This document shows positions 31,996 to 43,625 of a DNA stretch of 64,000 nt, piece after piece (the stretch's first letter is position 1; every line of letters starts with the position of its first letter). Origin of the DNA: Sacculina carcini (taxonomy: Eukaryota > Arthropoda > Thecostraca > Sacculinidae); the NCBI GenBank assembly GCA_916048095.2, contig OU696591.1, positions 6,446,499 through 6,510,498 of the forward strand. Direction: 5' to 3'. The position numbers and the translations under genes are program-made. Under the pieces are notes generated by a model. The model searched no databases. It saw nothing but the letters and a program-made list of their open reading frames with translations, and was not told where the DNA came from.

Positions 31996-32437
31996 CAGTA
32001 AAAGCCCTCTTATCCGGCATCAACGGGACCGCCGACATGCCGGATACTTGAATAGAATCAAAATTATGTCCACAATCACCACCCTACACTCACGCATCTT
32101 ACCATAACAAAGATCAGCTGATACAATACTGCTGTATTCAGAGCCGCAGATTCTGCTTATATTCAGAGCCGTACAAACACCTGTGAGTGGGGTTAAAGGT
32201 GTGGTCAATATGTTCACTTCTCAATACCGCATCAGAACAACGTGTGGACAATATGTTCACCTGAATTTCAGCGTTTTTCAACCCAGTAGTGTATTCATCA
32301 GACAGTGAGCTTTGATTAGCCAGTGGTTTCCAACATAATTTTCAACTTAGTGGTTTCAATGGTGCGAATCATTTCAGAGTACCAACTCGGGGAAAATGTT
32401 CCGGATACTCGGATGCCGGATAAGAAGGTTTTTACTG
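31996..32437. mobile_element. Pogo/Tigger-type MITE in intron 1
   Basis: Left end CAGTAAAAGCCCTCTTATCC and right end (reverse complement) CAGTAAAAACCTTCTTATCC form terminal inverted repeats, each followed by GGCAT and later by a GGATAC-type segment. TA dinucleotides flank the element at both sides (31994-31995, 32438-32439), the usual Tc1/mariner/pogo target. It is 442 bp with no transposase frame. The TTATCCGG motif is typical of Tigger-like ends. Confidence 0.8.
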
Positions 32438-32484
32438 TATTGTCATATTCACTGCTGATACTTTGTTGTGTTGTGTTGCCACAG

Positions 32485-32556
32485 AGGTATTCTACACCAC
32501 CTTCTCGAATCAAAATGAAATTTGCAACCACGTCCCACTTGCTGCTGGTATTTCTG
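32485..32556 (+). CDS. Secreted protein of unknown family, exon 2 (start codon and signal peptide)
   Basis: The exon starts after acceptor TGCCACAG. It has 30 bp of leader and then ATG at 32515. It codes 14 residues, MKFATTSHLLLVFL, and ends in phase 0 at the donor CTG|GTAAGT, which matches the consensus. Together with the start of the next exon (VYISAS) this gives a classic secretion signal: a basic residue at position 2, a hydrophobic core LLLVFLVYI and small residues suited to signal-peptidase cleavage. I chose this ATG because it is the first in the exon and alone gives a signal peptide in frame with exon 3. Confidence 0.65.
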
Positions 32557-32836
32557 GTAAGTGAGGATATAAATAATTCATATTTTCGTATTAAAGCTTA
32601 TTATTGTTATTATTATTAATTACAGGCAAATCCAGTAGCATGGGGGAAGGGTGCAAGTGCACTATTACCACCCTGCGGTGACCCCATGTGTACTGGAAGC
32701 TAACCAAATGATGTATGGAGAGAAAGAGAGTTCGAAAAGTGAATGTTTAAGTCAGGAAAATGAAAGTTAATTAATAAATAATTGCAAAAGTATTAAGCAA
32801 GAAATAATATATTATCCAATTAAATATGTCAAATGA

Positions 32837-32872
<36 letters not shown>

Positions 32873-32929
32873 TCCATGCAACATGCGCAAAATTGAAATT
32901 CAACCTAATTAGTGAATGCTGATGTACAG

Positions 32930-33520
32930 GTGTATATTTCGGCAAGCAATACAGTGCAGTCGCTGAATCCCCAGGAGTTGCTAGTGTTCAATAATTTGAT
33001 CAACCAACACATTGGGCACGCCAGGGTTATTGTGGATAATCTGGTAAGGACTAACGGTGAAGTGGGCCGACGCAAAGTCCAGTTTGATGAACAAACGCAG
33101 GAAACTAGGCAAGTACTGGAAGCGACCAAGAACAATGGTATACCGTCGAACAAACTCGTTTACCTACGGGTTTCTGAAGGTGTGCGTGGCATATTGTTCG
33201 CTACAAACATAAATGATAATATATACAGATCCTGGATTAATGCACTGCACAATGAGCGTCAAGATGCTATTTACATGCTCATGACCATACAAGCAATACT
33301 GTCAGATGATTCCGCAGGAGAATATCAGGGACCGTTGAATGGGTGCAAAACTGATCTCGAAAATGTCCTGGCTTTTACCTACGACCCCGTATTTCTGCAA
33401 CAGGAAGTGCAACAAGCTCACGAGAGAATCACAGACCTCGGTTTTTATCTGTTAACACAAAAATGGACTATCCTTCCATTATCACCTGCATATTCACATG
33501 CCGATGACAACAATGAATAA
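32930..33520 (+). CDS. Secreted protein of unknown family, exon 3 (mature protein)
   Basis: The exon begins after GATGTACAG at 32929 in phase 0 and runs 196 codons to TAA at 33518. The complete predicted protein is 210 residues. The mature part looks mostly helical and has a single cysteine (NGCKTDLENV), with segments such as ELLVFNNLINQHIGHARVIV and QTQETRQVLEATKNNGIP. No catalytic motif or repeat is visible and I do not recognise the family. AATAAA overlaps the stop codon at 33516-33521 and may serve in polyadenylation. The intron before it (373 bp) contains an (AT)n run. A soluble extracellular role is inferred from the signal peptide only. Confidence 0.65.
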   Translation: MYISASNTVQSLNPQELLVFNNLINQHIGHARVIVDNLVRTNGEVGRRKVQFDEQTQETRQVLEATKNNGIPSNKLVYLRVSEGVRGILFATNINDNIYRSWINALHNERQDAIYMLMTIQAILSDDSAGEYQGPLNGCKTDLENVLAFTYDPVFLQQEVQQAHERITDLGFYLLTQKWTILPLSPAYSHADDNNE

Positions 33521-33612
33521 ATCAGTTTTTTAATATATCACTATATTTTGCTATATCCTGGTGTAGACAATGACAATGTTTAAAGTCTACTTCTAAACCG
33601 GTTTATCTATCG

Positions 33613-33693
<81 letters not shown>

Positions 33694-35812
33694 ATCTATC
33701 TATCTGGGTGTGTATGTATAAATACATTTTGGGAGAAAATAAACAGAAAATTGTATCGTGTTTAAATGACCACAAATCCATGTGCATTTTAATGCACTTG
33801 CACTTCGTATTAGAACACATAATATATACATTTTTATATGCGTTTTTTAAAGATACACACTGATGGATCCAGAAGGAGCTCAGATGGTTGAAGCCCCCAA
33901 ATGCTTCTATCAACTCCTCATAAACAAGAGATTCACATTGGGGGTGGGGGTTAAACCCCTACAACCCCTGTCCCTTGGTGCTGCCCCTTGGTAGTGGTAC
34001 CATTCTAGAATTTTACTTCGAGGCGCAATAATCTAATGATTCGATTCTGCATGTATAGTTACATTTGATGTTATTCTATTGAGCAGCAGATTTGTTGTGT
34101 TGTTCTAGCTGCGACTTGTGACCATCAGACACGTTTTTCTCCCATGCAACACAAAACATACTGTACCATCAGACATGTTTTCCTGGTAAAATTCCACTTC
34201 ACGTTGAATTCGTTCAATCCATTTGAGCTTGACAGTACAGACACCATTTTAGCAATTTGTGTTGAATAATTTCCCGAAAATGTGAATATGAAATACACGT
34301 ATGCATAATTCTACAGTACCAAAAGACCAATGGCACGTGAACCTAGCTTGGAGCGATTGAATTACAACAATTAAACCACCGTCACAACACATACGGTAGT
34401 TTTTTATATTTCGGGTGGAAGGATAGGACAGAAGACAGCTGCAGTTATCCAAGGGGGGTGCCTGTTGGATTATCGCTCCCCCATCGGACATGGCAGTACA
34501 GGAAGAGAAGAAGCAGAGCGTCTGCTTTTAGTCGCCTCTTTTACGACACGCAGCGGGTACGGCGGCAGTATTCTTATCCCTGACCGCAGGATAAATGCGG
34601 TAGTTAACTAGGGTTATAACACCGTGCTACTCACATGGTATCCCGGCTTTAAAATCTATCAGGAACATTGCTGTACATTTATGCAGTGTTTGAGTATATC
34701 ATAACATGTTGAATCCGTGATCTGTGCTATTACAATTATTAACAGAATATATAAATTCCGGGCGCAATCTATAGAATTATATATTTGAGCAATATTCTCA
34801 GTAAAAATGTCATTTTATCTTTTTTTTTCGCTTAAAACGGCATATTTGTGAGAAATATTTTTACAATGTAATTATAATTTGGCTTTGTTTGACAGCTGGT
34901 TTTTGATCGCCGCTTACAGTTGATTTACGGTTAAAAATCAGTTTATATTTAATAAGTTTGTAATAATATTCCCAATATGTTGACAACGAGGTTACGAGAC
35001 GCGGGTTTACTAGCGACTAAAACCGCATTGAAATATTGCCCGAGGCCATTTCCAATAGAGAGCTCAATTCATGTTGTGCCAATCAATTTTGATACAGAGC
35101 AAGATTGATTGATCATTTCTGCTCAAACACTACATCAAGCCGTTCGACACTCAATCACACTGACACACCGACACACACACACACACACACATGCATACAT
35201 GTTCGTATTGCATGCGAGTGTGTTTGCTCAGGTGTCATTGATGCTGATAAAGTGGGCAGTTGCACTAATTGAGCCCCAGACTACACCAGCGCCATCTGGA
35301 TCTCTGTATTTTCAGCAAGCAAGGACTAGTCTCTGAATTTCACTACAGAGAATGGTGTATTATATACATATCTCTGAATTACAGAGAATGGTGTATCATA
35401 TACATATCTCTGTAATTCAGAAAATGGCGAAATACATTAAATACATAGAAAAAGACAATTAATGTATAATGTAAAGGCTTGTCTGAATATTTGGCACGAG
35501 AAATTCTTGCAGTAATTATAATAACAAAACAGCAGATTGGCAGGGAATTTCACATGAAAAACATGTGTATTGCGGCTGAGCCAACCTCCCGTTCACTTCA
35601 ACACTACACTATAGTGTGGGCACAATTACTGTATGTGTGTGTGTGTGTGTGTGTGTGTGCTACTTGTGTGTTAAGTGTATGAAAGTGTAAGAACATGGAT
35701 AGTATGTGTTATTCAATGCCATGTTCAATATTAAATGAGCTCTTTTTCAATATACTTGTCTTGAGCACAAACACACAGCCAAACATACACACAAACATAC
35801 AAACATACACAC
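33521..35812. other. Intergenic/intronic stretch without recognisable gene
   Basis: Contains a long (AT)n tract at 33615-33690, unique AT-rich sequence, a small (CA)n tract at 35165-35190 and a 46-bp imperfect tandem pair at 35335-35425. I searched the minus strand for further dipeptidase exons and found none. Confidence 0.5.
34495..34640. repeat. Possible interspersed repeat segment
   Basis: A stretch with TTTTAGTCGCCTCTTTTACG, ACACGCAGCGGGTACGGCGG and TATTCTTATCCCTGACCGC. I recall closely similar strings recurring in unrelated animal genomes, but I cannot name the family. Only one copy is in this window. Confidence 0.3.
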
Positions 35813-35969
35813 CTGGGCCCCGACATGACCTTGCCTGAGGCGAGGCAGGTCAGTGTGTGACCATCGGCTCGAGTTCCACGGGGTCACGTGACGCAGGTCA
35901 CTGTCAAAATTGAACGTTTTCAGTTCGTTCTGTACAAACTTGCGAATATTCCACGGCAAATCGTTGTGT
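35813..35969 (-). CDS. DPEP: Membrane dipeptidase, exon D: start of catalytic domain
   Basis: The exon is bounded by acceptor AATGTGTTAG (AG at 35971-35970) and donor CCCAG|GTGTGT (35813/35812). It is 157 nt, enters in phase 2 and leaves in phase 0. With the last two bases of exon C it reads GHNDLPWNIRKFVQNEL, and later VTPWNSSRWSHTDLPRLRQG and HVGAQ. This is the N-terminal end of the zinc dipeptidase fold of the peptidase M19 family. His and Asp of GHND are the HxD zinc ligands. In the family the next residues are FWS-Y, and the phase-0 donor after VGAQ fits that boundary. The exons with the remaining metal ligands are not recognisable in the window. Confidence 0.9.
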
Positions 35970-36157
35970 CTAACACATTCACACACATGTAATATATTAC
36001 ATTATATTACATTGTAACTGACACATTCACACACATGTAATACATTACATTATATTACATTGTGTCTAACACATTCACACACATGTAATATATTACATTA
36101 TATTACATTGTAACTGACACATTCACACGCATGTAACACATTACATCACATTATATT
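35966..36157. repeat. 48-bp tandem repeat overlapping a splice acceptor
   Basis: Units start at 35966, 36014, 36062 and 36110. They alternate between GTGTCTAACACATTCACACA and GTAACTGACACATTCACACA heads, followed by CATGTAAT and ATTACATT runs, giving a 96-bp higher-order period. The first unit overlaps the 3' splice site of dipeptidase exon D. Confidence 0.9.
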
Positions 36158-36703
36158 ATTTTACATTATTTTACATTGCTTTACACTATTTTAAGTTATT
36201 TGAAATTACATTATTTGACATTGTATTGTATTACATAACAGTAAATTACATTACATGGTGACTGACACACTTACACACATACAATACATTAAATTACATC
36301 ATATACCATTATAATATATTAAATTACATGACATTACATACATTAGATGGCATTACACACCATTACATCAAATTAAATAAAATAAAATTACATTACATTA
36401 CAAAATATTGATGCACACATAAATACACAATACACATCACATTATATTACATTGCAAATATATAAATATACACACACGCACACACATACACACATAGGCA
36501 CTGTCTGTGTGTCTGTATGTGAGTTATTGTGGGCAATACAGACATAAATAGGCGGGCAAATAGAATAAACTTGAACAAGAGAGAGCGAGAGATAGATAGA
36601 TAGGCTAAGCTTATGATACTAGCGAAACTGTCATCAAATGAAGCCTTATGTGTGTGTGTGTGTCAGTGTATATGTTCTTATGGCTCCCTAATTAACACAC
36701 TGA

Positions 36704-36734
<31 letters not shown>

Positions 36735-36795
36735 TGACACACACACACACACACACACTGACACACACATACACTGACACACACTGACACACACT

Positions 36796-36830
<35 letters not shown>

Positions 36831-37196
36831 ACACACTGACACACACACCCACACACTGACACACACACACACACCGATGTGCACATAAATGGGGAATAAG
36901 ATGATGAACGAAGGGAGAGGAATGATATTGAGCAAGTTTGTTTATATAGTGTTCTTCAGTGAGTATACGATACTCTTAAGAGTGAGGCGAGTTAATTACA
37001 CTCTTATGAGAGAATGAGAAATATTATTGTAATCTTATGAGTGAGTGATAGTGAATGAGTTAATTATACTCACGTGAGTGAGTGTGAGAGAGTATGGTGC
37101 ACTCTTGTGATATAGGGAGTGAGAGAGTATAGTGTACTCTTGTGAGATAGAGAGAGAAAGAGAGTATAGAGCGTTCTTGTGAGAGAGTGCTGCTTA
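36158..37196. other. Dipeptidase intron between exons C and D
   Basis: The intron runs 35970-37197 (1,228 bp). This part holds ATTACATT-type low complexity (to about 36450), a (CACTGACA)n-like tract at 36695-36875 and GAGAGTAT repeats near 36960-37190. No coding sequence seen. Confidence 0.6.
36695..36880. repeat. (CA)n with CTGACA interruptions
   Basis: CA tract regularly interrupted by CACTGACA. A second tract of the same composition is at 38015-38095. Confidence 0.9.
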
Positions 37197-37197
37197 C

Positions 37198-37498
37198 CCG
37201 TCTATGACCCGAGTGACGGAGTTTAGCAGAGTGCGACTGTTTACTGTTTCACTATCCAGCAGGATCACGGATGCTACATCATCACCATCATCATGAACAC
37301 CTACTCCTGCTTCCTCCACTGATGACGATGATGACAGGAAGTGTGGCTGCCACACAGGCCACCTCCAGTGAGGCGACATGAGAAGCAGCATTGTGACCGC
37401 CATCAGGACACACAATAGCAACACCGCCACACACACCACACCTCTGCTGCCAGTGCATGACACTGTTGAAGGATTGAGTGAAGTTGTGTCAACGACAG
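37198..37498 (-). CDS. DPEP: Membrane dipeptidase, exon C: transmembrane anchor and stem
   Basis: The exon runs from acceptor ATATGGCAG to donor GACGG|GTAAGC. It is 301 nt, entering in phase 1 and leaving in phase 2. It encodes TTSLNPSTVSCTGS, a transmembrane segment GVVCVAVLLLCVLMAVTMLL, a Ser/Asp-rich stem and TRVID. The last residues complete the VIDGHND motif across the intron with exon D. The arrangement is that of a type II membrane protein with the catalytic domain outside. An ATG at 37505 with a good context (TATATATGGCAG) overlaps the acceptor and could be the start of a shorter transcript. Mammalian DPEPs use a cleaved signal and GPI anchor, so the N-terminal anchor is a difference. 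Confidence 0.8.
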
Positions 37499-37505
37499 CT
37501 GCCAT

Positions 37506-38061
37506 ATATAACACACAAACACACAAACACACACACATAACAAACACACAATGACATGTACCATAAATCCCTGTCATTAAGCCCATATTTTATACAAAAT
37601 TCTACTTCATATTATTCATGGAGTGCTTCATATCCACAGTTATTTCACATGATGAAAAACGTTCAGTATGACTAAGTTTTATACATACACAAAACAATAA
37701 GTTTCAATACACTGTGAATTATACCAATATAGTACAAATGTGTGCAATAGTTTGTTGAAAAACGTAAATAAACACTTGAATGATAGGAAAGGACGGATTT
37801 GTTTTCAAATCCTCCTAAATCATCTTAAAGGATTTGCATGAATGAATATTAAATATATAAATTGTTATTTCGTCGTTTGTATTTATATATTTTCGTATAG
37901 CTATCAAGAATCCATGGGGGGTGCCAGAACTGACTGTGGATTTGTGAAAAAAGTTCTAGCAGTGAGAATGTTTGAGAACCACTGATCAAGGGTATGTAAT
38001 ATTCCCAACAAGTAAAACACACACACACACTGACACACACACACTGACACACACACACACT

Positions 38062-38097
<36 letters not shown>

Positions 38098-38104
38098 AAC
38101 ATAC
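37506..38104. other. Dipeptidase intron between exons B and C
   Basis: Pyrimidine/GT-rich on the minus strand just before exon C, then AT-rich sequence and a (CA)n/CTGACA tract at 38015-38095 next to the exon B donor. No coding sequence seen. Confidence 0.5.
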
Positions 38105-38246
38105 TGTGTTTGGTTGCGACGTGATGGTCAAATACATCTGACGTGACTTCAACTCGAGCTGACGGAAGAATGGTTACGTCTTGATCTTCAACAATGTCTT
38201 CACTTTGTGATTGCTTCGACAGTCTTGTGCAACACTTGCTGGAGCA
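38105..38246 (-). CDS. DPEP: Membrane dipeptidase, candidate exon B (cytosolic linker)
   Basis: A 142-nt exon between acceptor GTGTGAACAG (38248-38247) and donor CACA|GTATGT (38104). It enters in phase 0 and leaves in phase 1, which fits exon C exactly. It encodes CSSKCCTRLSKQSQSEDIVE and then QDVTILPSARVEVTSDVF. It is non-repetitive in the middle of CA-rich intron and has balanced codon use, which supports real coding. Predicted to lie on the cytosolic side of the membrane anchor. Function unknown. Its membership in this gene is inferred from phase and order. Confidence 0.6.
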
Positions 38247-38249
38247 CTG

Positions 38250-38460
38250 TTCACACACACACACACACATACATACATACACACACATGCACACACAATC
38301 ACACACATAAACACATACACATTATGTGGTGAATTCAATGTGGTAGTGCTTGATAGTGCAAGTATGTGTGTGTATATGTGTATGTGTGTGTGTGTGTGTG
38401 TGTTTATGTGTGTTTATGTGTGTGTGTGTGTGTGTGTTGGAATGCACAGAAAATAAACAG
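38250..38460. repeat. CA and GT microsatellites
   Basis: CA/CATA tracts (38250-38325) and GT/GTTT tracts (38365-38440) separated by about 40 bp of unique sequence. Their opposite orientation could pair. Confidence 0.85.
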
Positions 38461-39518
38461 AAAGAATGGCAGAGAGAGAGAGAGAAAGAGAGAGTGGAAG
38501 ATACGTGTGAGAGAGAGGGAGGGAGATAAGTCCATCTGTTGTTATTTATTATTTACAAGCAATGAAAGCCTCACAAACACACACACACACACGCGCGCGC
38601 TAAAAAAAATCCATCAAATAACGCCAATATTCAATGCACAAGATTGAAATATTTAAGATTAAATTATATAATTAAACATGAGGGGGAAATATTAGTATTT
38701 TTTCACAAAATTAGTGCTCAATGAATTATATACAAATAATAATTATATTATTATTATTAAAATGAATCAATATTATTATATATTTTTAACACAAAGTGAG
38801 AAGTATTCGAAGTGTACTCATACGCATATTCGCTAAATGTTAAGTATAGACTTCATACATACTCTAGTGTATGAGTGTAGAATAGCTAGCTCGTAATATA
38901 CCAGCTCGCATACCACGTGGTAACATTACCACTACACTTCTCGCTTATACTCTGAGAATATTAATCATTCCAGCTCTTCATAATGCATTTGCTGTTCAAA
39001 TTCTGACAAATGGCTCTGTATATGTGTATGTATGTCTGTCTGTCTGTCTGTGTGTGTATGTATGTCGGTGTGTGTGTGTGTGTGTGTGTTATCGCTTCAC
39101 AAATGCATAAGCACTACAGTTTGAGTGTCTGTCTGTATTTATAAGTGTGTGTGTGTATATATCTATGAGTGCATGTGTGTATGTCTGTATGTATGCATGT
39201 ATGTATGCTTTTATGTGTGTATACAAATGAGTGTGTGTGTGTTAATTGCCTAGATTATGTTGATGAAAGCATAAAATTACACCGATATAATTTAAGGTAT
39301 CTCACTCATCAAACACACACACACAGACACAAATTGTAACAATATTCAAACGGAACCGGTTCCCAATTGGTTCCTATTGCTATTTGGTCTACTTGGTTCT
39401 TTGATGGAAGTCGGTTACGCAAATAATACGATGGGATGCATACAATTTCAGAAAATTTCTGTATTTTGCCCAGTCGAACACACAGACATACACACACACA
39501 TACACACATATATACACT

Positions 39519-39625
<107 letters not shown>

Positions 39626-40044
39626 GACAGACAGACAGATAGAAAGAGGCATTAGCGAATGGGAGAGAAGCAATTAGTTCATTGATTCTTGCTTGTAAGT
39701 TGAGTTTCATGTTATCTCCTTTTCGCTTAAGACCATTAGTGCGCGAAATGGCCCCAGATTGCAAGCATGTGTGTGCGTGTGTGTGTGTGTGGGAAAAGAA
39801 AATATAGAAAAAGACTTGAGAGATAGAAAGATGGATGAGATAGGAAGATAGATAATATAGAAAGATAGATAGATAAGATAGAAAGATAGATAGCAAATGA
39901 TAGAAACATAGATAGAAAAACATAGAAAAAAGATAGAAAGATAGATAGAATTATAATTGACGCAATTGTAGAGATAATTCTACAATTGCTTATTCCACAA
40001 GTGTGTTGATATTGCAGCACGGCACATTTACACAAACAAACATT

Positions 40045-40372
40045 AACAGACATTAACATACATTAACACAAATTAACATACATTAATACACATTAATACA
40101 CATTAATACACATTAACACACATTAGCACACCTTAACACACATTAATACACATTAATACACATTAACACACACTAACACACATTAACACACATTAATACA
40201 CATTAACACATATTAACACACAATAACACATATTTACACACATTAACACACATTAACACATAATGACACATATTAACACACATTAATACACATTAACACA
40301 TATTAACACACAATAACACATATTTACACACATTAACACACATTAACACAAATTAATACACATTAACCATCA
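40045..40372. repeat. CATTAACACA minisatellite
   Basis: About thirty 10-bp units (CATTAACACA or CATTAATACA). A block near 40180-40260 is repeated almost exactly at 40270-40350, so a higher-order unit of about 90 bp exists. Confidence 0.9.
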
Positions 40373-40855
40373 TTAACAACCAAACAAAACACACGCATTT
40401 GTGAAAAACCGTGTGTGTGTATGTGTGTGTGTGTATGTGTGTGTGTGTGTGTGTGTATGTATGTGTGTCAGTGTGTGTTTGTGTGTCAGTGTGTGTGTGT
40501 TTGTGTGTCAGTGTGTGTGTGTGTGTATGTGCGTGTGTGTGTGTCAGTATGTGTGTACTTATATATACGTGTACACATCTGTATTACTAAATGAAGTCCA
40601 CAAATATCAGAGTATATTTCTAGCAAATTTTTCCACAAAAGAAGCTTCTAATAAACCATGCTATGGTCAAGATAAGAAATATAATATTTATACATATATT
40701 TCATATTGCCTGTAATTTATATCAATTTTCCTGGCACATTTTCATATACACATATATATATTTTGTTTTTCATATATATTTTTGTTATATATTCAAGAAA
40801 TACCTATATTAATTACCCTTTATTATGATTTTTTATTATTATCGAAGTGTCTTAC

Positions 40856-41401
40856 TTGGTCGGGTTTTGAGCGCAGGTAGTACAGCAAGCGAAGGAGAAC
40901 TTGTCTGACACGTGAAGGAGGTGGAGGAACTAGTGGAGGAACTAGTGGAGGAACTGGTGGAGGAGGTGGAGGAGTTAGATCCAGCACACAACATTCTCCT
41001 CCTCTGCTTGTCTTCAGCAAACACTCCTGCGGCATGTGCAGGAATGAGTGTTGATGCGAGTACTTTGTGATGTCTGAGAGATGTTCATCATCTTGATGCT
41101 GGTGTTGATGGGAAACACAATGGTGATAATGCTCTGAGAACCTCTTCCTGGCCGATATCGCAGCAGACGGAAGCACGTGATCAAACAGCATTGATCGAGA
41201 ACAAGGTGCAAACACAGGATTTGATTGACGAGGCAAAGAAGATGAGGAAAACGTGGAATTAGCGCGAGATTTCGGACAATATAACTCTTCTTGTCCCTCA
41301 TCACACATATTGTGTATTTGTTCACACAATGTCAGCTTGCAGGGGTGAACATTGAGCAGAACCAAGCTCCTGCTTGCAATAATATCCCGATCATAAATAT
41401 C
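40856..41401 (-). CDS. Candidate exon A, cytosolic N-terminus of the dipeptidase
   Basis: An open stretch of exactly 182 codons between acceptor ATTAACAG (AG at 41403-41402) and donor GACCAA|GTAAGA (40856/40855), phase 0 at both ends. The phase-0 donor fits exon B. The first in-frame ATG is at 41308 (MCDEGQEELYCPK, with A at -3), which may be the real start with 5' UTR before it. The protein is rich in Ser and His, then has a proline run (DLTPPPPPPVPPLVPPLVPP) and a basic end (LLRLLYYLRSKPDQ). I recognise no domain. It may instead belong to another transcript. The acceptor has a weak pyrimidine tract. Confidence 0.45.
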
Positions 41402-41615
41402 CTGTTAATTTCACTGTTGTAATGTCGCAGTGTTAATTTCTGCTTCACGTGCAGCTTACAAGCAGCGGTAATGCACAGAGAAATGGCGATAGGAACATTG
41501 AACCTTTAGAAGAACATACAAACAGTCATTTAACTCTGAATTAAGGTTCGAAAATCAAATAAGGAACACACACACAATCACACAACCTCTCACATCGGCT
41601 TACACTATCCCACTG

Positions 41616-41650
<35 letters not shown>

Positions 41651-41794
41651 TGAGCGCCAACGCAAACACCCAAGAGCACACACGCACATACAAACGAGTA
41701 CAATTGTGTTGATACAGCAACACGCTTGGAGAAATATGAGCGGTAATTGGGAAATATTCCACCGAGAGCATGTGCAAAGTGGTCTCCATCACCT
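41402..41794. other. Unassigned sequence upstream of candidate exon A
   Basis: Contains a (CA)n tract at 41613-41650. No promoter or coding exon that I can support. Confidence 0.35.
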
Positions 41795-43020
41795 CATTAC
41801 AAATTATACCGTATTGTAGAAAAAAAATTCTATTACGATGGTATAATATATTTTTATGTATAACAAATAGTTACTGAGAAATAGTAGAAAAATGAATTAA
41901 TTTGAGTCGCCCGGTGTTCAAGTGTAATTTTGGATGTATTTGAGAATTTTGTCAATTTTAGACGTTTTTGTATCATTTGTGGGTATAAATTATAGCTTAT
42001 CTTGTAGAACACAAAATTATCTACACAGTAGTATATTCCTGTGTAATCGCAAGTGCGTAAATTGTGATTGGACTTCAGTGAAATTAAATCAGTGTTTATT
42101 CATGTGTAATCGCAAGTGCGCATAATAGCTGTCAAATTGGCAACATGACATTTTTACTTTACACAGCCGTAACTTCCTTCAGATACACTTTGTAAAATTA
42201 CATATTATACCGCATTGTAGAAAACAAAATTTCTAGCACGATGATATAATTTATTTTAATGTGTGACAAATCGTTCCTGAGAAATGGGTAAAAAAATGAA
42301 TTAATTTTGTCACCCGGTGTTAAAGTGAAATTTTGGATGTATTTGATAATTTTGCCAATTTTACCCGTTTTTTGTATCATTTGTGGGTATAAATTATAAC
42401 TTTTATTGTAGAAGGCGAAATCATCTACACAATAGTATACTTTTTATAGCTGTACCATTACTGGTTTATGAGGAATAGATAGCGGAATATTGACCAAAAT
42501 ATTCACGTTTTTTTGTGCTAATTTTGCCTTTTTGACTTTGTCATTTACAATTCACACCGCCGTAACTTTTTTTTAATACACTTTGGAAAATTAAAAATTA
42601 TACCTTGCTGTAGAAAACAAAATTCCCAGTATGATAGTATTATTCATTTAGATGTGTGATAATTAGTTTCTGAGAAATAGAGAAAAAAGTATAGAAAATC
42701 GGACGCGTGGAGTATAAATATAATTTTGAATGTAGATTGAATTTGTTTCCATTTTACATGTTTAATATTCGATTTTTGGCTATGAATTATAATTGATTGA
42801 GTATAACAGAAAATTTTCTACACAGTGGTATAATTTGTATAGTTGTACCATTGCTGGTTTAGGAAGAGTAATCTGCAGAATATTGACTAAAATTTTCGCA
42901 TTTTTCAGGGTTCATTTTGTCTTTTACCGCTATAACTTTTTTATTTCATTTTTTAAATTAAATATTTAACCTACAGTGTAAACAAGAAAATTTCCCAAAT
43001 GATGTATAAGTTTTTAGCGG
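41795..43020 (+). repeat. Hairpin-array AT repeat (family X), copy 5, longest
   Basis: Units starting CACAGCCGTAACTT (42165), CACCGCCGTAACTT (42555) and ACCGCTATAACTT (42928), plus an additional upstream half-unit. Hairpin pairs are present throughout. It has diverged from copies 1 and 2 and lacks the 142-bp array at the end. Confidence 0.75.
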
Positions 43021-43127
43021 GTACACCTAGTGATGATTGAGTAGCAGCTGATAGAAAATGGACCAAGAAGGGTAGGACAGGCAGACACACACACACACAC
43101 ACAGAGGATCTCTTTTATATATATAGA

Positions 43128-43625
43128 TATGATGTTGGTGTAGCCAGGCAGTATATTTTCGCGTTTGCAAACCAGATTAAACTGGATTGCTGTTTCACAT
43201 TTAGCAATTTTCTCTTTGGTCGATTCCATGTCTCTAGCCAATTTCTGATCGCTTCTATTCAGACAACTCAACAAGTTCCCTATATTACTTAACGTTTCGG
43301 AGTCACCAGACTCCATCATCAGACACAAATCACATGAGAACACAATAACAACGCAAATACCATCATACAATCAATACAACATTCAAACAATAATTCACAG
43401 GCTATTTATGTCATTAACCAGGTGTCACTCTTAGGTGTCATTGTCTGGTAGGTTTGAAAGTGGTGTTGGCTGGCTATCGCAGGGGTTCGTCGAGCTTCGC
43501 TCCAACGGGGGGGTTCGGTGAGTTGGCAGAATACCGTTTTCTTTGAGCTGTATTATCTGCGTCGGCTTCAGTTAGGTGATATATACCGCCTCTAACATGC
43601 GCAATCGCCGTGCGTCGTTTCAATT
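43128..43625 (-). mobile_element. Penelope-like element family 3, 3' end
   Basis: The minus strand encodes the end of a GIY-YIG/C-terminal region (MLEAVYIT, ENGILPTHRTPP) and, about 150 bp on, the PLE N-terminal-type module (SDQKLARDMESTKEKIAK, AIQFNLVC) ending at ENILPGYT and an AT-rich tract. It is a third PLE lineage, distinct from those at 13 kb and 26 kb. Broken fragment. Confidence 0.75.

Noticed and set aside
41541-41792. 83-codon minus-strand frame as a further upstream dipeptidase exon
   Set aside because: Half of it is (CA)n translation, and I found no donor in the right phase to join it to candidate exon A.
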